Assembly (NCBI RefSeq): GCF_023101765.2
Contig: NC_064213.1
Location: 7,502,001-7,566,000 of the forward strand
DNA: 64,000 bases
DNA from: Spodoptera frugiperda
Taxonomy: Eukaryota; Arthropoda; Insecta; Lepidoptera; Noctuidae
Reading direction: 5' to 3'
The translations under genes and the position numbers were made by a program. Below are positions 43,628 to 56,600 of this stretch, piece after piece. Position 1 is the stretch's first letter, and each line of letters begins with the position of its first letter. Below the pieces are notes generated by a model. It did no database searches and was not told where the DNA came from. It saw only the letters and a list, made by a program, of their open reading frames with translations.

Positions 43628-44690
43628 TTTCTGTAAACATTAAAACTTCGTTTAAACATAATAATATAACCTAACAATTTCAAGCACTAAAGTAGATTGA
43701 TAGGTATTCTTAGGGTTTGAAGTTACTAATTCTATCGATAAAATTTGTAAATCAATTCAATGTCTATTATTTGTACAATAAAAATTACCTTGGAATAATT
43801 TTCTGACGCCAGTATAAAAGTAATAAGAAACTACTGAAAAAAAAAATTGTATCTCTTACAAAATAGATGTATCAAGATTTTATCTTGTTTAGTATGTTTT
43901 CTATGACCCTGGCTAGCTATATACTCAATCAATAAAACTTGTAAATATAAGGTTATTTGCTATTTCAATAACAAATCGTTTTGGATTTTCTTCATGTTTG
44001 ACATTTTTGTTTGACAACAAAGCTACTATGATTTTTGTATAAGTGGATAGATGTCTTTTGATCCCACGAGTTATCATCTTGATCAGAATTTTAGATAAAT
44101 AAATACGTGATACATTTAATTGTTAAGCTTTGGTGTAACTATAATTTCATATTCGAGCAGAAAGCTGAAACTGTGAAGTTAGTTTTAATTAAAGTAATAA
44201 AGTTTAAAACGAACGCATTAATATCTAATATCTATTTATGAACGCTGTGAAAATGTCATTTCGGCAAGAGACGTCATTGATTGATTATTAATGTGAAATC
44301 TTTGTCGCTAGATGTCACTTTATTCGTAGAACTAAAAAATTACATCGACAATACCGATTTGTTCATGATAGGATGCGGGTTTGTAACGACTAGTGAAATA
44401 AATTACTAAAAGTAAGTAAGCAGTGAAAACGTAATGAGTGTTTTTAGCTGTGTTTTTTAATGACGTTTTTCCTGTGCTCTGTCTATTATATAAACCTATA
44501 ACATTGTGTAGGCATAAAATTTCTGAAGATGTGATAAGACACAGCGTACTTTAAATTTTGACGGGTTATATTGAATTTGGAAAACTTGTTAGTCCAAATT
44601 GAACCTTAAGTCTACCGCATGTGTTCTTTCAGCTGAGTGGAGCCGTGTTCGTTGCGGTCAATCTGAACCGGATTGATTCCTCGTGTTGTG
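43628..44690. promoter_or_regulatory. shared 5' region of INO80E (-) and clu (+)
   Basis: About 1.06 kb between the divergent start codons. Promoters of both genes are expected here. An acceptor-like site just upstream of the INO80E ATG suggests a non-coding first exon inside this interval. No core promoter element was unambiguous. Confidence 0.4.
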
Positions 44691-47600
44691 ATGGCTCTCG
44701 GTAGTGATGTGCATGATAACTCCACGAAAAATGCTTCTCAAAAAGTGAAAAAATGTCCAGCGAACAATTCCGTGAATGACAAGACAAGCAGTGGCAATGC
44801 TAACAATGGTAAGTATTAAATGGTCATGCCCTCAGTTATGTAACATTGAGAACGGTTTTTAAAACTACTATCGTTTTCCATGTTAAAATAATTGCTTGCT
44901 CCTAAAGTGCATTTTGGTCATGTGACTTCATTGGTTAAATCATGTGATCCATTGATTTTTACGAAAACGCTATGCAATTTCATGACATGCGTACTAATGT
45001 TATTTCATCTATTCGTGTGCAATATTTATAAAATAAATGTATGCGATTGGTTTTGGCCCTAAAGACTAGAGTACATGAGACCTTGGTGCACATCATTTAA
45101 AATGTAAATTATTACACAACTTCTCATTAGGTTACATAGGTAGGTACTGTTCATACAAACTTATGTTTAAGATTTGTATTGAAACTACAATATAGCATAC
45201 CATTCAATACTGTCATTCACAATGTGACATGTTATTAGTTAATTCAAATTGAAAAGCATAGTTTAATTAAATTTCCAAGCAATATAGGTAAATGTTAAAT
45301 AAGTAAAATGAACAATACTTAGGTTGAACATTATCAAAAGTAAATAATTAATTTCAAATTACATATTTTATTCTTACATAGTTTGTGACCTATAATGACC
45401 TCCAGTAATTATTTCATTATTCATTTTAAAGTCAATAACTATTTTTATTCTTTTCCTTTTCAATACTCTTGCTTTTATAATTAAGTTGCATCTAGTATTA
45501 TGGAATACCTAAATCATGTTCTGTGCTTAATACTTTAAAAGAAACAACTAAATTAACTGCTTGAAAAAATCACTTTACATATTTAATTAATAACCAAGGC
45601 ATTTAAGGCTAAGAATTTAAAATAAAATATGGTAATTCTTTAATAGTTAATATCTGAATGGATTTATCTTAATAAGAAATACTCTTTCATTTTAAATTAT
45701 TCTTAGTTATTTATCATTTATTTTTAGTTAAAATTTTGCATTTTTTTTATTTATCTGGCAATGGAAGTAACTTTACTATAACATAAAGTATTGAACAGAT
45801 AATAATTTTATTTTTGTAGCAGTGACATAGATAATAAATGATTATTTGTTATAGTTATAGTTTCAGTTACTGACCTCACCTAGTTCTGTGAAGACGCTGG
45901 GTTATCATGTTGTGTATGTTCATTGCTATAAGGGCAAGTTTGTTACTTATTGCATTGGTTCTATATCTATTCTCTGGCTGAATAAATTGTTGCCTGTGTC
46001 TCTATACTTATACTATATAGAGGTATAAAGAAAACTCTGTGCATTTTGTGTAGGTATCTGTAAGAAAAATATAAAAAAATATTTGCCAAGTTCTTGTTAA
46101 GTAATAGGGAATTTATAAAACTGAATACTATGGCATGGTATGTAGTTACTGCTTTAGCTGTATTTTATTGTATCTTACTGTAGGCTGACCTAGTTATTTG
46201 ATAAGTAAAATAATTAGTTTAATATCCACAATAAGAGGTAGTTCGGTTGATAACAAATAATGCTAATATAAAGATCTGAAATCATTAAATGAATGTTATT
46301 TCTTACTTCATGTGTTAAGTTAGAGTTCTTTGAACATTTTATAATTCCAGGGGCTCACAATGCTAGTTGCCTTTCCACTCTCTAATATTTACATTTTACC
46401 TCACACATTTTTTCCATACTTATACACCAAAGTATAGATATGCTTACGCCAAGCTATTTCACAATTTTATTTCTTTTTACCAAGTAAACAAATCCTCTCA
46501 GCTTACTGTTATTAATTGAGTATGAAACCTGTATGAACTCTCATTATGCATAAACATCTTAAAACATTAAAGTAGTGTTTAGCTGTAACATAGTTACCAA
46601 GCATTTATAAATGTCATGGTTTTCTATAAGCCTCTCAACTTTTACGTCATACATCACTAAAGATACTTACCTACTAATACTTACTAAAAAGAAGTTATTC
46701 ATCAACCAGCATTCAATTGGGGAAGCCCTATATAACAATGATCATTGCTGTAATTGATGTGAGGAGTAGTGTGTAGTATGTATGTGCCTACCCACTGAGC
46801 TATATAAAATGCATTAGGGTGTGGTTTGTACGTATTAAAATGATATGCGATATCTCCAATATGATGGAATATTAAACCTTCGACGTAAGTATTGACCTGT
46901 TTTTCTATTCAGTGTTTTTTTATATAGAAGTTATCTACATAGATAACGTTTATCGTAAATGTTGACTGAGAACATTGCGGAGATATATTTAGGTACATAC
47001 TACTCATAAATAAATAGGCGGAATCTTTTACTCAGCTTGCATAGTGATAGGTAGTCTGACGTTAAAGGACTTGATAAAATTAAAGCAGAATCATTTCTGC
47101 GTGGACCTACCTACGGACAGGTCCATGAAACGCGCCCTAAGTAAATTCTAAAATGTAACTGCACTCTGACGAAAGTACCTGTTAAAAAAACTAGTTTAAG
47201 ATAAGTCAAGCACGTTCGTAGCGCGTACGGTTGACCGCGCGCGAGTACCTTTATTAACAGGTACCGAATAACACTTGGACAGCTACTACCGCCTTACTGC
47301 TACAAAACGAGTGCCTTCAATGTCAAATCGTTACCATGCGGACGTTTGGTTGTGAATCAAAGCAATCGTAGTAAAAAAATGCATCGAATAGTAACGTATA
47401 AATGATTAAAAACATATGAGTAAGAGAACCTTGGTTAGAACTTAGCTGGTCCTTGTAATGAATTCAAAGAACGTTGAAAAAGTCGAATGTATAGAATGGA
47501 TTCATGGACCCATCGTGTTTTCAAAGCCTCTATCTATACTTATATTCATAATTATGCAAGCTGTACATGTAAGCTTGCAGTGTGAAATGAGTTTGACGCC

Positions 47601-50600
47601 AACCAGACACCGACTACCATTAAAATATGAATAATTTCAACGACCTAAAACAATAGTTCAAGTGAAATACATTTGTATCTCAGTTGAGCATTCCAGCTTC
47701 TTCTATACGAAGGAATGTTGACGATTGATGCCTTTATAAATAATGTATTTTTTTATTCAAATATTTGTACCTCCCCTAGAGCCGTCTGTCGTCATGTTAA
47801 TTTTTTCTATTAGACAAAAACTGGGAGCACAAGTTGTTTCGAAAGTATGAAACACGTGTGTATATCATGTGTTGTTTGTTACATGACAGTTTATTCTAGC
47901 AATAATTAATTTGTCTTCCCTTACAAGTGTACATGACACAACATTTGCATCTGCCGATAGCTGTATCAATCAATGAATTTATGAACAGCACGCCCGCAAA
48001 CAATTTATTCTTGCGTGTCGTCCATGGTCACAGAATACTACGTTAAAAAATCATCTATGTATAACGTTAGATATCGTAGTTTGCTATTCCATGTACTTTT
48101 CGCAAATACGATGTAAAGTTAAGTGAGTATGGCATGTCTATGATTGATACATCGAAAGTACATAAAACGGTCCTGATAACGTTTTATGTGATGTGATTTC
48201 TGTTCGAAAGATAAGAATGGCTGTCGGGTAGCGGGTGTGATAGGTATGATGCAAAGCCGCTATTATTACGCAACGCAGTTGTAAGTCTTTTATGTAATTA
48301 ATTCATAAATTATAAGTAGACGGCCAGATAACAAAACGCATTATTCATGCACTGACGATGCTTAAAAATAATGTTCTTTATCGGTTATCCCTTGATGCAG
48401 AAAATACACTCCTAACTCACTATTCTTGTTCAGTTTTTTCTTGATAAACGACACTAAACCATAACTCCATGAAGATAGGGATGAGATTTAAATAAAATAG
48501 CTCTGGCAACCGTTTAGTTTAGTGATAATACGTATCCGGTTACGGAATTTGTAAGTCACCGTAAACGTTGTCGTGAGCTCCTAATTTGAAGCAACGCGTT
48601 GCTCAATAATGGCGTAGCCTCGTTGCACCATTGTTGACCCGAATGTCGTTTGTATTTGTTTAACTAAATATCACCTCGAACTTATATTATCTCCGGTCAT
48701 TCTTGATGTACCTAAACTTAAAAAGATCCAGCAGCGCTTGAAAAGTAATTAATAAACAGTTAAAAGCATCAACAACCATGTTTATGGGCACTCAACAAAA
48801 TGGGCCCAAGTTTAAATTGTTTGCTTACTAAAATGAAATGGTTCCGTTCTATTTAATTTTGTATGAACGGAAATACTTGAGTGGCCTACTCACTAAAATT
48901 GAGCGAAAGAAATCCAGTAAATTCGAGTTCACATTTTACGTAGCAGAGGCTTCTATTAGGGGGGTATCCTGTCAGGCAATTTATTGACACAACACATGTT
49001 TATATTCATGAGCATACCTCTATTGTGCCTGTCTACCCTTACACATTTATTGATCCTTAGCCATAACTTCAACAGAGGCGTTCTATCAGTATTGTTCAGG
49101 TTGAACACATTTAATGAGAATTTATTTAAAGATGAGAATAATTTATTTGAGTGATAAAACACGAGATGGACAAGGAGCTACGCTTGTTCCATTTTTATAA
49201 CAGAAAACATAATTCTATTATTAGGTTTATTCACGTGGTTACTAAGTTCAACCACCTTTCGTTCTGAAGTTGTCTGAAGGGTTCCGTTCTTCGTCGTGTT
49301 TGTACTTCGTGTAAGATAACGTGTTACCTGTTTGGTAGGAAAAAATAAACAATTTAAGACGTTATTCAAAACTATGTAGCAAAAATGTCATGTTGTTATC
49401 ACTCAAATATGTCAAAATCGTTTATAGTTAGCTGGTTTGGAAAAAACCACATTCACGCTCAGTACTATAGAAATTCTTACAAAAATCTTATATTTGCTTC
49501 GTCTGTTATGTAGATGTGCGCTTAAGCTTAGTGATCGTCTGATAAAATACGCATTCTAAGTATAAAGGATACAAAGGTAAGGTCAAGGAATGAGAGCACA
49601 ACATAATCAATGATCTAAGGTTAAATATTCAGTGATCGACGCGGGCGCTGACGAGCTTGTTTCTGTTTAATAATTCATTGGTTGATTCACTTCAGTTGCT
49701 GTTCAGACCATAGGCAACAAACGCGGTGTTTATCTGAATTTGAGATCAACATTTCCGTCTATTCGCCTTGACGTCAAGCTTGCAAATGTGCTCACATTTT
49801 AGCCAGTTAGATATTTGCACCATTTGTTTCAGTGCCCGTTTTAGCCAGGACCCTAAAATTCTGCTACGAAGTTACGCTGCTATGCTTACTGTAGATATGT
49901 ATTCACAAGAGGGCAGGTATTCCTATACAAACACATTCATCTTATAACGTCCGCTAGTAAGTCACTGTCTTCTCTTGTAGAACGATAGAAATACCTAGCC
50001 CTAAGTAAATTTTCTTAACCCCATTCGTGCTTCACATCGATGATATAATGTGATGTGGCATTTCTACAGAAAATTCCAATCGCTGCTACAATGTCTATTA
50101 GTCGCACGATCAATATCCGCAGTAGGGAGTTGAATGATCTTACGTGCTTTCTGTTACTCGGACGTAGAAATATACTCAAAAAGTACAGAATAACCTATGA
50201 AAAATGCTAAAGGAGGCAATTTCATAGTCATGTGAAAATTCTTCCTTCGTAACATAAAATGCAGCTGTTCTCTCACTGGCATTAAAGAAGCATGCTCGTT
50301 GCTCGTATATTATGCATTAAAATTCAAATGATTAAGTTACACTTGAATTCACTTGATCACCCCATGCTGATAGTGCGCACATGTTGAACGATAGCGGACG
50401 AAAGAAATGGTGTCAACGGCAATTTATCATAAAATTTGATTTCTACTTATCTTGAGTCCCAGGCGCTAGTTGTTATCTTGTTTGGTGAAGGAATGAAAGA
50501 TAACATCATTTTGGTGATAGATAAGTTTTATCTTCCCGTTCTCGCATGAATAACAGTTTGCTGTTCTTAAACTAATAATGTTTCACTTTAAAACACAGAT

Positions 50601-53600
50601 TAAAGTGATTACAGTGCATTTTACGAACTAGTTTTAAATGCACATAACACAGTCTTGACGAGTTTTTCAATCTTCAACATTTTTATTTCAAATCTGTTAT
50701 CTTTACTTAATTACATTAATTGGACGGCGTTATCACTGTGCATAACTGTGTCACATTGTGTCTGTAATATAGGTCAAGCTAGTTTTATACTTAATGTATT
50801 AGTATTCCTACGTACGCATAAATATGCTGTTAAATCAAATGCGCAAGTCGCGTACGCTGCCGTAAACCCACGTCGTCGCCGTCGTAAAGCAACAATTTAT
50901 TAGACATAAATCTTATTTCCAACCACCTCGTATTGGTCACCTGTATGCAGTATTATGCTCAGCTTTGTACTTAATTATTACAACATAGACATAATATTAT
51001 GTATCTATGTATAAGCAAAGCGTTAGATTACATGCATGCACGCTGCACTTTTGAGTTTGATAAAAAGAATACGCGGCCAAACAGTGAGTTTGCGCGTAAG
51101 TTAGTGTTGCGTATGGACAACATCGATGGCGTCTATTGTTGGCGGCATCCCGTTGCCATCTATTATTGACTCGACGCTGGAGATAGTTGGCGATGCGCCA
51201 GCGCAGACCACGTGTGTGCCCGTCACGGGACGAGACATGCGCGTTTGAGTCCAACCAACGCGCCCCCTGCGCGCACGTCTCTCTCCCGTGAGCGCTTACA
51301 ACCGCTGTTAGCCTAAAAACCTGTTTCGATGCCTGTTTTTACACATGAACCACGGCAGCCACAGTTATAGAAATATCAAGTATCCTACCTATATGTATAC
51401 TGAAACTCGCGTCTGCTCTACATACGAGCAAGTATAAATATGATAAACCAGACATACATGCCCAACGAAGTAGTATATTATGCCAATCGGCAATATCTAT
51501 TACTGCTTAAGATTAGCATAGCAACAAACTATTACAATAGATACTAGATTACTTTGAAGTAGATGTTGAGTGATTACCAAGGTAACAATATTTCCTTGTT
51601 GTAGCTGAGAAACAAGATAAACAATCGGCAAAAATGAAGAATGATAAGAAGGACGTGTGCGTAAAGCCTGTGGTCTGTAGTAATGGGCACGCGAGTACGC
51701 CTAACGGGCGAGCGGAAGACGAGGGTGATGGCGGCAGTGTGCCGGCACCACGTGTGTCGTATGCGGCTGCGGCGCGCAAGCCACCTTCGCCACAAATCAA
51801 CAACACACTCGCGTCCTTCCCCCCTAGTACAGGTTACTATTTACGCTTGAAAAATCATTCCCGTTCGATGTGTCGTTTTTAACCTGAGGGCATTGCTTTA
51901 TATGTGTACTATCCTCCAGCTCTTTTAACATGATGAATGTTTCACTTTCTAATATTTTATTTCTTTCAGATTCACAGAAAGTAAAGGCTAATGGTGAGAA
52001 GTTATCACAGCCGAAATCCGGTGTTTGTACAATGAAAGTAAACGGAGAAGGACTTATACCCAACAGTAATGATAGTAAATCTGATAAAATAAGTACCAAA
52101 GAACCAATAGTAAACGGCACAGACAAAAATGACACCATAGTTAATGGTGACCCAAAAAAAGAATTAGATTGTGATATTAGTAGTAGTGATAATACTAAAG
52201 TAGTTTCTAATGGAATTAACAGTGACTCCAATGATACTAAAACGAATAAGTCTGAAGAAAAAGTTGAAGTAATAAAACAGGTTTGTCCCATTAAGCCAGA
52301 AGGTAAACAGATATCAGAGAACAAAAAAGAGAAAAAGACAAAGACGGCAGACAAAACGAATGACACGGAAAAGAAAAAGGACTCCGCAAAAGATAAGAAT
52401 GCTGATGGCAAGAAAGAGAAAAAGGATGATGGTACTGTACATAAAGGTGACGCCGGTGATAAAGTAAATGGTGAGTGCAGTAAAACTTTAAATGGAGAAG
52501 GAGACAGAGAGTCTTCTCCAAGTGAAGATGGAGATGAGAAGAAGAGAGACGCAGAAGTTGTGTTTATTCAGGATATGGGTTTTACTGTGAAGATTGTCAG
52601 TCCAGGAGCCGAGCCATTAGACATTCAGGTAAGAACCTTTAAAAAATACATTTTACAGAACATCCTTTCATCATAATGTGTTCTTACTTTTCCTTCATCA
52701 ATTTTACAAGAAAATTTCACAATCCTTTCACTTATCCCATAGGTTTCGAGTATGGAACTCGTACAAGAAATACACCAAGTTCTGATGGATCGCGAGGACT
52801 CATGCCACAGAACGTGTTTCTCTTTACAATTGGATGGCGTCACGCTGGATAACTTTGCTGAACTAAAGAACATTGAAGGACTGAAAGAAGGATCTGTTAT
52901 AAAAGTAAGTGATGGTTAAGAAAACCCCCTTTTAGCTAGATCACAGATTCGATCGTTGATACGAAAGCAGGAGTAGGAACGGGGTGGTCTTTAATGAGTA
53001 AGAGTCTGACACTCCCTCCCGCTTCACCCAAGGCGGGAGAAGACATTGGATGATTTCCCTCCTCAAAAAAAAAGCTCGGATATCGCTCGGGCCCGTTGTA
53101 TGGCAATAGGCTACGCGTGATATTGTCTAAAATAACCATGTTACAGGTGGTAGAGGAACCATACACAATGCGCGAGGCTCGCATCCATGTGCGTCATGTT
53201 CGGGATCTCCTCAAATCCATTGACTACACGGACGCTTACGCCGGCCAAGAATGCAGTTCCTTAGCCTTCCTCAACATCATCACACAAGGAGATATTCTAG
53301 GTAAACTGAATAACTATAGAATTACTAATATGTACATAAGTACTCACAATATAAATATCAGATCTTGGTTACGACTGTATGAGCTAATTTTGTCGTGATG
53401 TTACAAACAAACGGAATTGCATATGAAATATAATGCATTGTCTTGTCTATTGTTACTGCAAACAAATACATCAGAGTACCAGACTCTATTTTAATAGATA
53501 TTCGACTTTATTACAAAGATATTAAGTTAACTTTATTGTTTTATAGAAAAGAAAAAGTCCCGTCCGGAGAGTGTGGACTGCACGCCTCCAGACTACATAA

Positions 53601-56600
53601 TGCCGGGTAGTACTGAGCGACCATTGCTGCCCTTGCATCCAGGTCTTACAAAAGAGAACAAGGCGCCACAATGCTTGAAGGTAATGTTCTAAAATAGGAA
53701 ATGGTTATTACTGGTAATGAATAGTGTAGTGTGTAGAGTTGTGATTTGTTTAATTAAAGTAATAGCTAGGTGTGCCCCTCTATTATTATTTTTTTGGGTC
53801 TCGTAACACAACTGACCTAAAGTGGGTGTTACATTTGATGAAAAGTGTTACATTTACTGCCTAAACTAATGACCGATCACAACCCATATCTTTTTATTAA
53901 TGTATACTTTTGATTAGTTTTATTATGTGTCTGTCCAGTGGTTATGAATTAATAATAATTACGATCGGTAATGTATATCTACCTCTTCTGAGGTAAATAG
54001 AAGTGCTTTTTAATGTCATAGGGCAACAAACGATTAAATGGGTTACCTAGTGGTAAGCAATCGTCATAACCCGAGGAGTTACAAGTGTGTTTAGAGATTA
54101 GGGATTAGACAAGTGTGTTTAGAGATTAGGGATTAGACAAGTGTGTTTAGAGATTGGGGATTAGGCAAGTGTGTTTAGAGATTGGGGATTGGAGATTCCG
54201 GATTAGACTGATTGTATATGTTTTTGTGGTCAGGTATTAACAACGTCGGGCTGGAACCCGCCGCCCGGGCCGCGCAAGATGTGCGGCGACCTCCTCTACT
54301 TGCATGTGGTGACGCTGGAAGACCGCCACTTCCATATTACAGCTTGCCCCAGAGGATTCTACCTTAACCAGTAAGTTTTATTCATTTTATTTTTCTTCTA
54401 GTCTTGGTTGTCTCGTAGGATGAATGTTCGAAACTCGAAGGAAGAGTATTGTGCTTTGTTTCCAGGGCGTGGCAGTATATTATTCGTTCTTTTTTTGGGT
54501 CTCGGTATAGTAAAGTATAGTTCAGAGACACAAAGTAGTACTTCTTCCGTCTATGTCAAGTTACGAGGGGGGCGCGTTAACGACTTATTTTTCCATTCCC
54601 CTTTATCAGACCTTATCGCAGTACAAACTTCTTGTTTTTTTTATTCAGTACTCATTAAGGTACACTGCTAATTTAATATCAAAGATAATCTTTATTTAAC
54701 TTATCTACAATTAATTCATATAAAACTACCTACTGTCGCATGTTCAATATTATGTACTAGTACTATCATAATACCCACATGGAATTTGTACTACGATAGT
54801 AGTGGGCATGTTCTTTCAAGTCATTCCTTGCTGATATGAAATAATCTCTTGATTTAAAATAGATTAGATTAATTTTATGGTTGCGCCAAAATATTGCGTC
54901 GAGGCATTTGTATTCACCATGTATTCGTGCGTCATCTTTATACAGACGAGATCTTGACCTTTGATATTATTGAGGAGAGGATTACGTCTGTCTTTGATAT
55001 CCGATACCTACTCTTTAAAGGCGTTTTCAATTTACGAAAGAATTAAATCGAAAGTCCCATAAAAACGGTTGAAATGCCAGCCGTCTTAGGTCATTGGAAG
55101 TTACATTTGCAATATGCAATTAGTTTCAGTAATGCGCCGACATTTTGCCATTACATAAAACCAGTTAGGTCCGCGTTACAGATAGCAGCGGCTTTTGTAC
55201 GTAGGGCCCTTTACATATGAACAATGTGAACATATTTTTATGATTCTGGCCATCCCTATCTATTGTTAAGCAGTAGACGTCTACCGATGATGATGTACAA
55301 TAAAGCAACTCCTTATTCTACCTAGGTCTACGGAAGAAGTGTTCAACCCTCGTCCGGCGACTCCATCGCTACTATGCCACTCGTTGATCGAGCTGCTCAG
55401 CATCGTGTCTCCAGCGTTCAAGCGCAACTTTGCCCTGGTCCAGAAGAAGCGTATGCAGAAGCATCCATTTGAAAGAGTGGCCACGCCGTACCAGGTGTAC
55501 CAGTGGGCGTCTCCAATGCTCGACCACACCGTCGATGCTATAAGAGCGGAAGACAGTAAGTTTTATTAATACTTTGAATATTTTTTATTAGTATGCTAAA
55601 TGTTTTTTGTTAACATGCTAGGCCGACTCGACCGGAGTATTACCACTGCCTCACAGAAAACCGACATGAAACAATGATTTCGTTGTGTGAGTAAGGTTAC
55701 CGGAGTCCAATTAGCCCCCTTCCTAATCCCCGATTCCCCAACAACCCATAAATTCCCAACCCCAAAACGGCCGGCAACGCACTTGTAACGTCTCTGGTGT
55801 TTTGGGCGTCCATGGGCGGTGGCGATTGCTTACCATCACATAATCCGCCTGTTCGTATACCATATAAAATGCGTGCCAAAATGTTTAAGGAAAAAAACTT
55901 ATATTAAAAGCTGTTCTGTAATAATAATTATCATAATAGGCTTAATTTTATTAAACTACGGTTGTTAATGATATCTATTTCCTTCCTGGTATGATCAGAA
56001 GTTTAGAATTGTTTCATCTGTATCTTTTTTCTTGTCCTAATTTCTATCGTAGCAGTGATGTAACATCGTTCAATACATGATTCATATTGTTTGTGAACTA
56101 TGAAATCATAATATGTTCCGTAATGTGGAACAAACAAATAAGATCATTTGTAAATGATAACAGAAATGCTGTCTAATTGATGATATGCCTGAATGATTAA
56201 CACGGAATGTTTGCTCATTTTAAGTAAAACTTAGTAATTTGTCGTATTGAAGAGCTCACTCTATTTGTTTTTGATTGAGGAAAATAACTTTGATGACTGC
56301 AAACTTTCCTTAAAGCAAAATATTACTATAATACCTACATATAAGGACAAATAAATAGTTTTTGCGGTAATGATATCTTTAGGGAATATTTCTGCCATGA
56401 GGATATTCCCCAACGGAGTTATAACTGTCGTTACGGTAAAAATGTCGAGTACTCGATAACATCCTTGATTATGAACCACAATTACTGAATAACTCGCATA
56501 AAATGACGTAACATGTTACCGTTCAAATGTAACTACTGCTTCTTATCTCCATACTTTTTACATATCCACACTTTTTTACTCAGAACCGTATAATTTAACA

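Larger units (their letters stand above)
53681..54233. other. clu intron 6
   Basis: AT-rich intron, apart from the dispersed element with minisatellite at 54010-54205. No alternative exon was seen. Confidence 0.5.

Noticed and set aside
51824..52411. 195-codon open frame on the minus strand
   Set aside because: It is the complement of the Lys/Asp-rich clu exon 3; its composition (Leu/Ser/Phe runs) is the mirror of that bias.
54083..54194. CRISPR-like array
   Set aside because: The units are contiguous with no spacers, and the genome is eukaryotic; this is a minisatellite.
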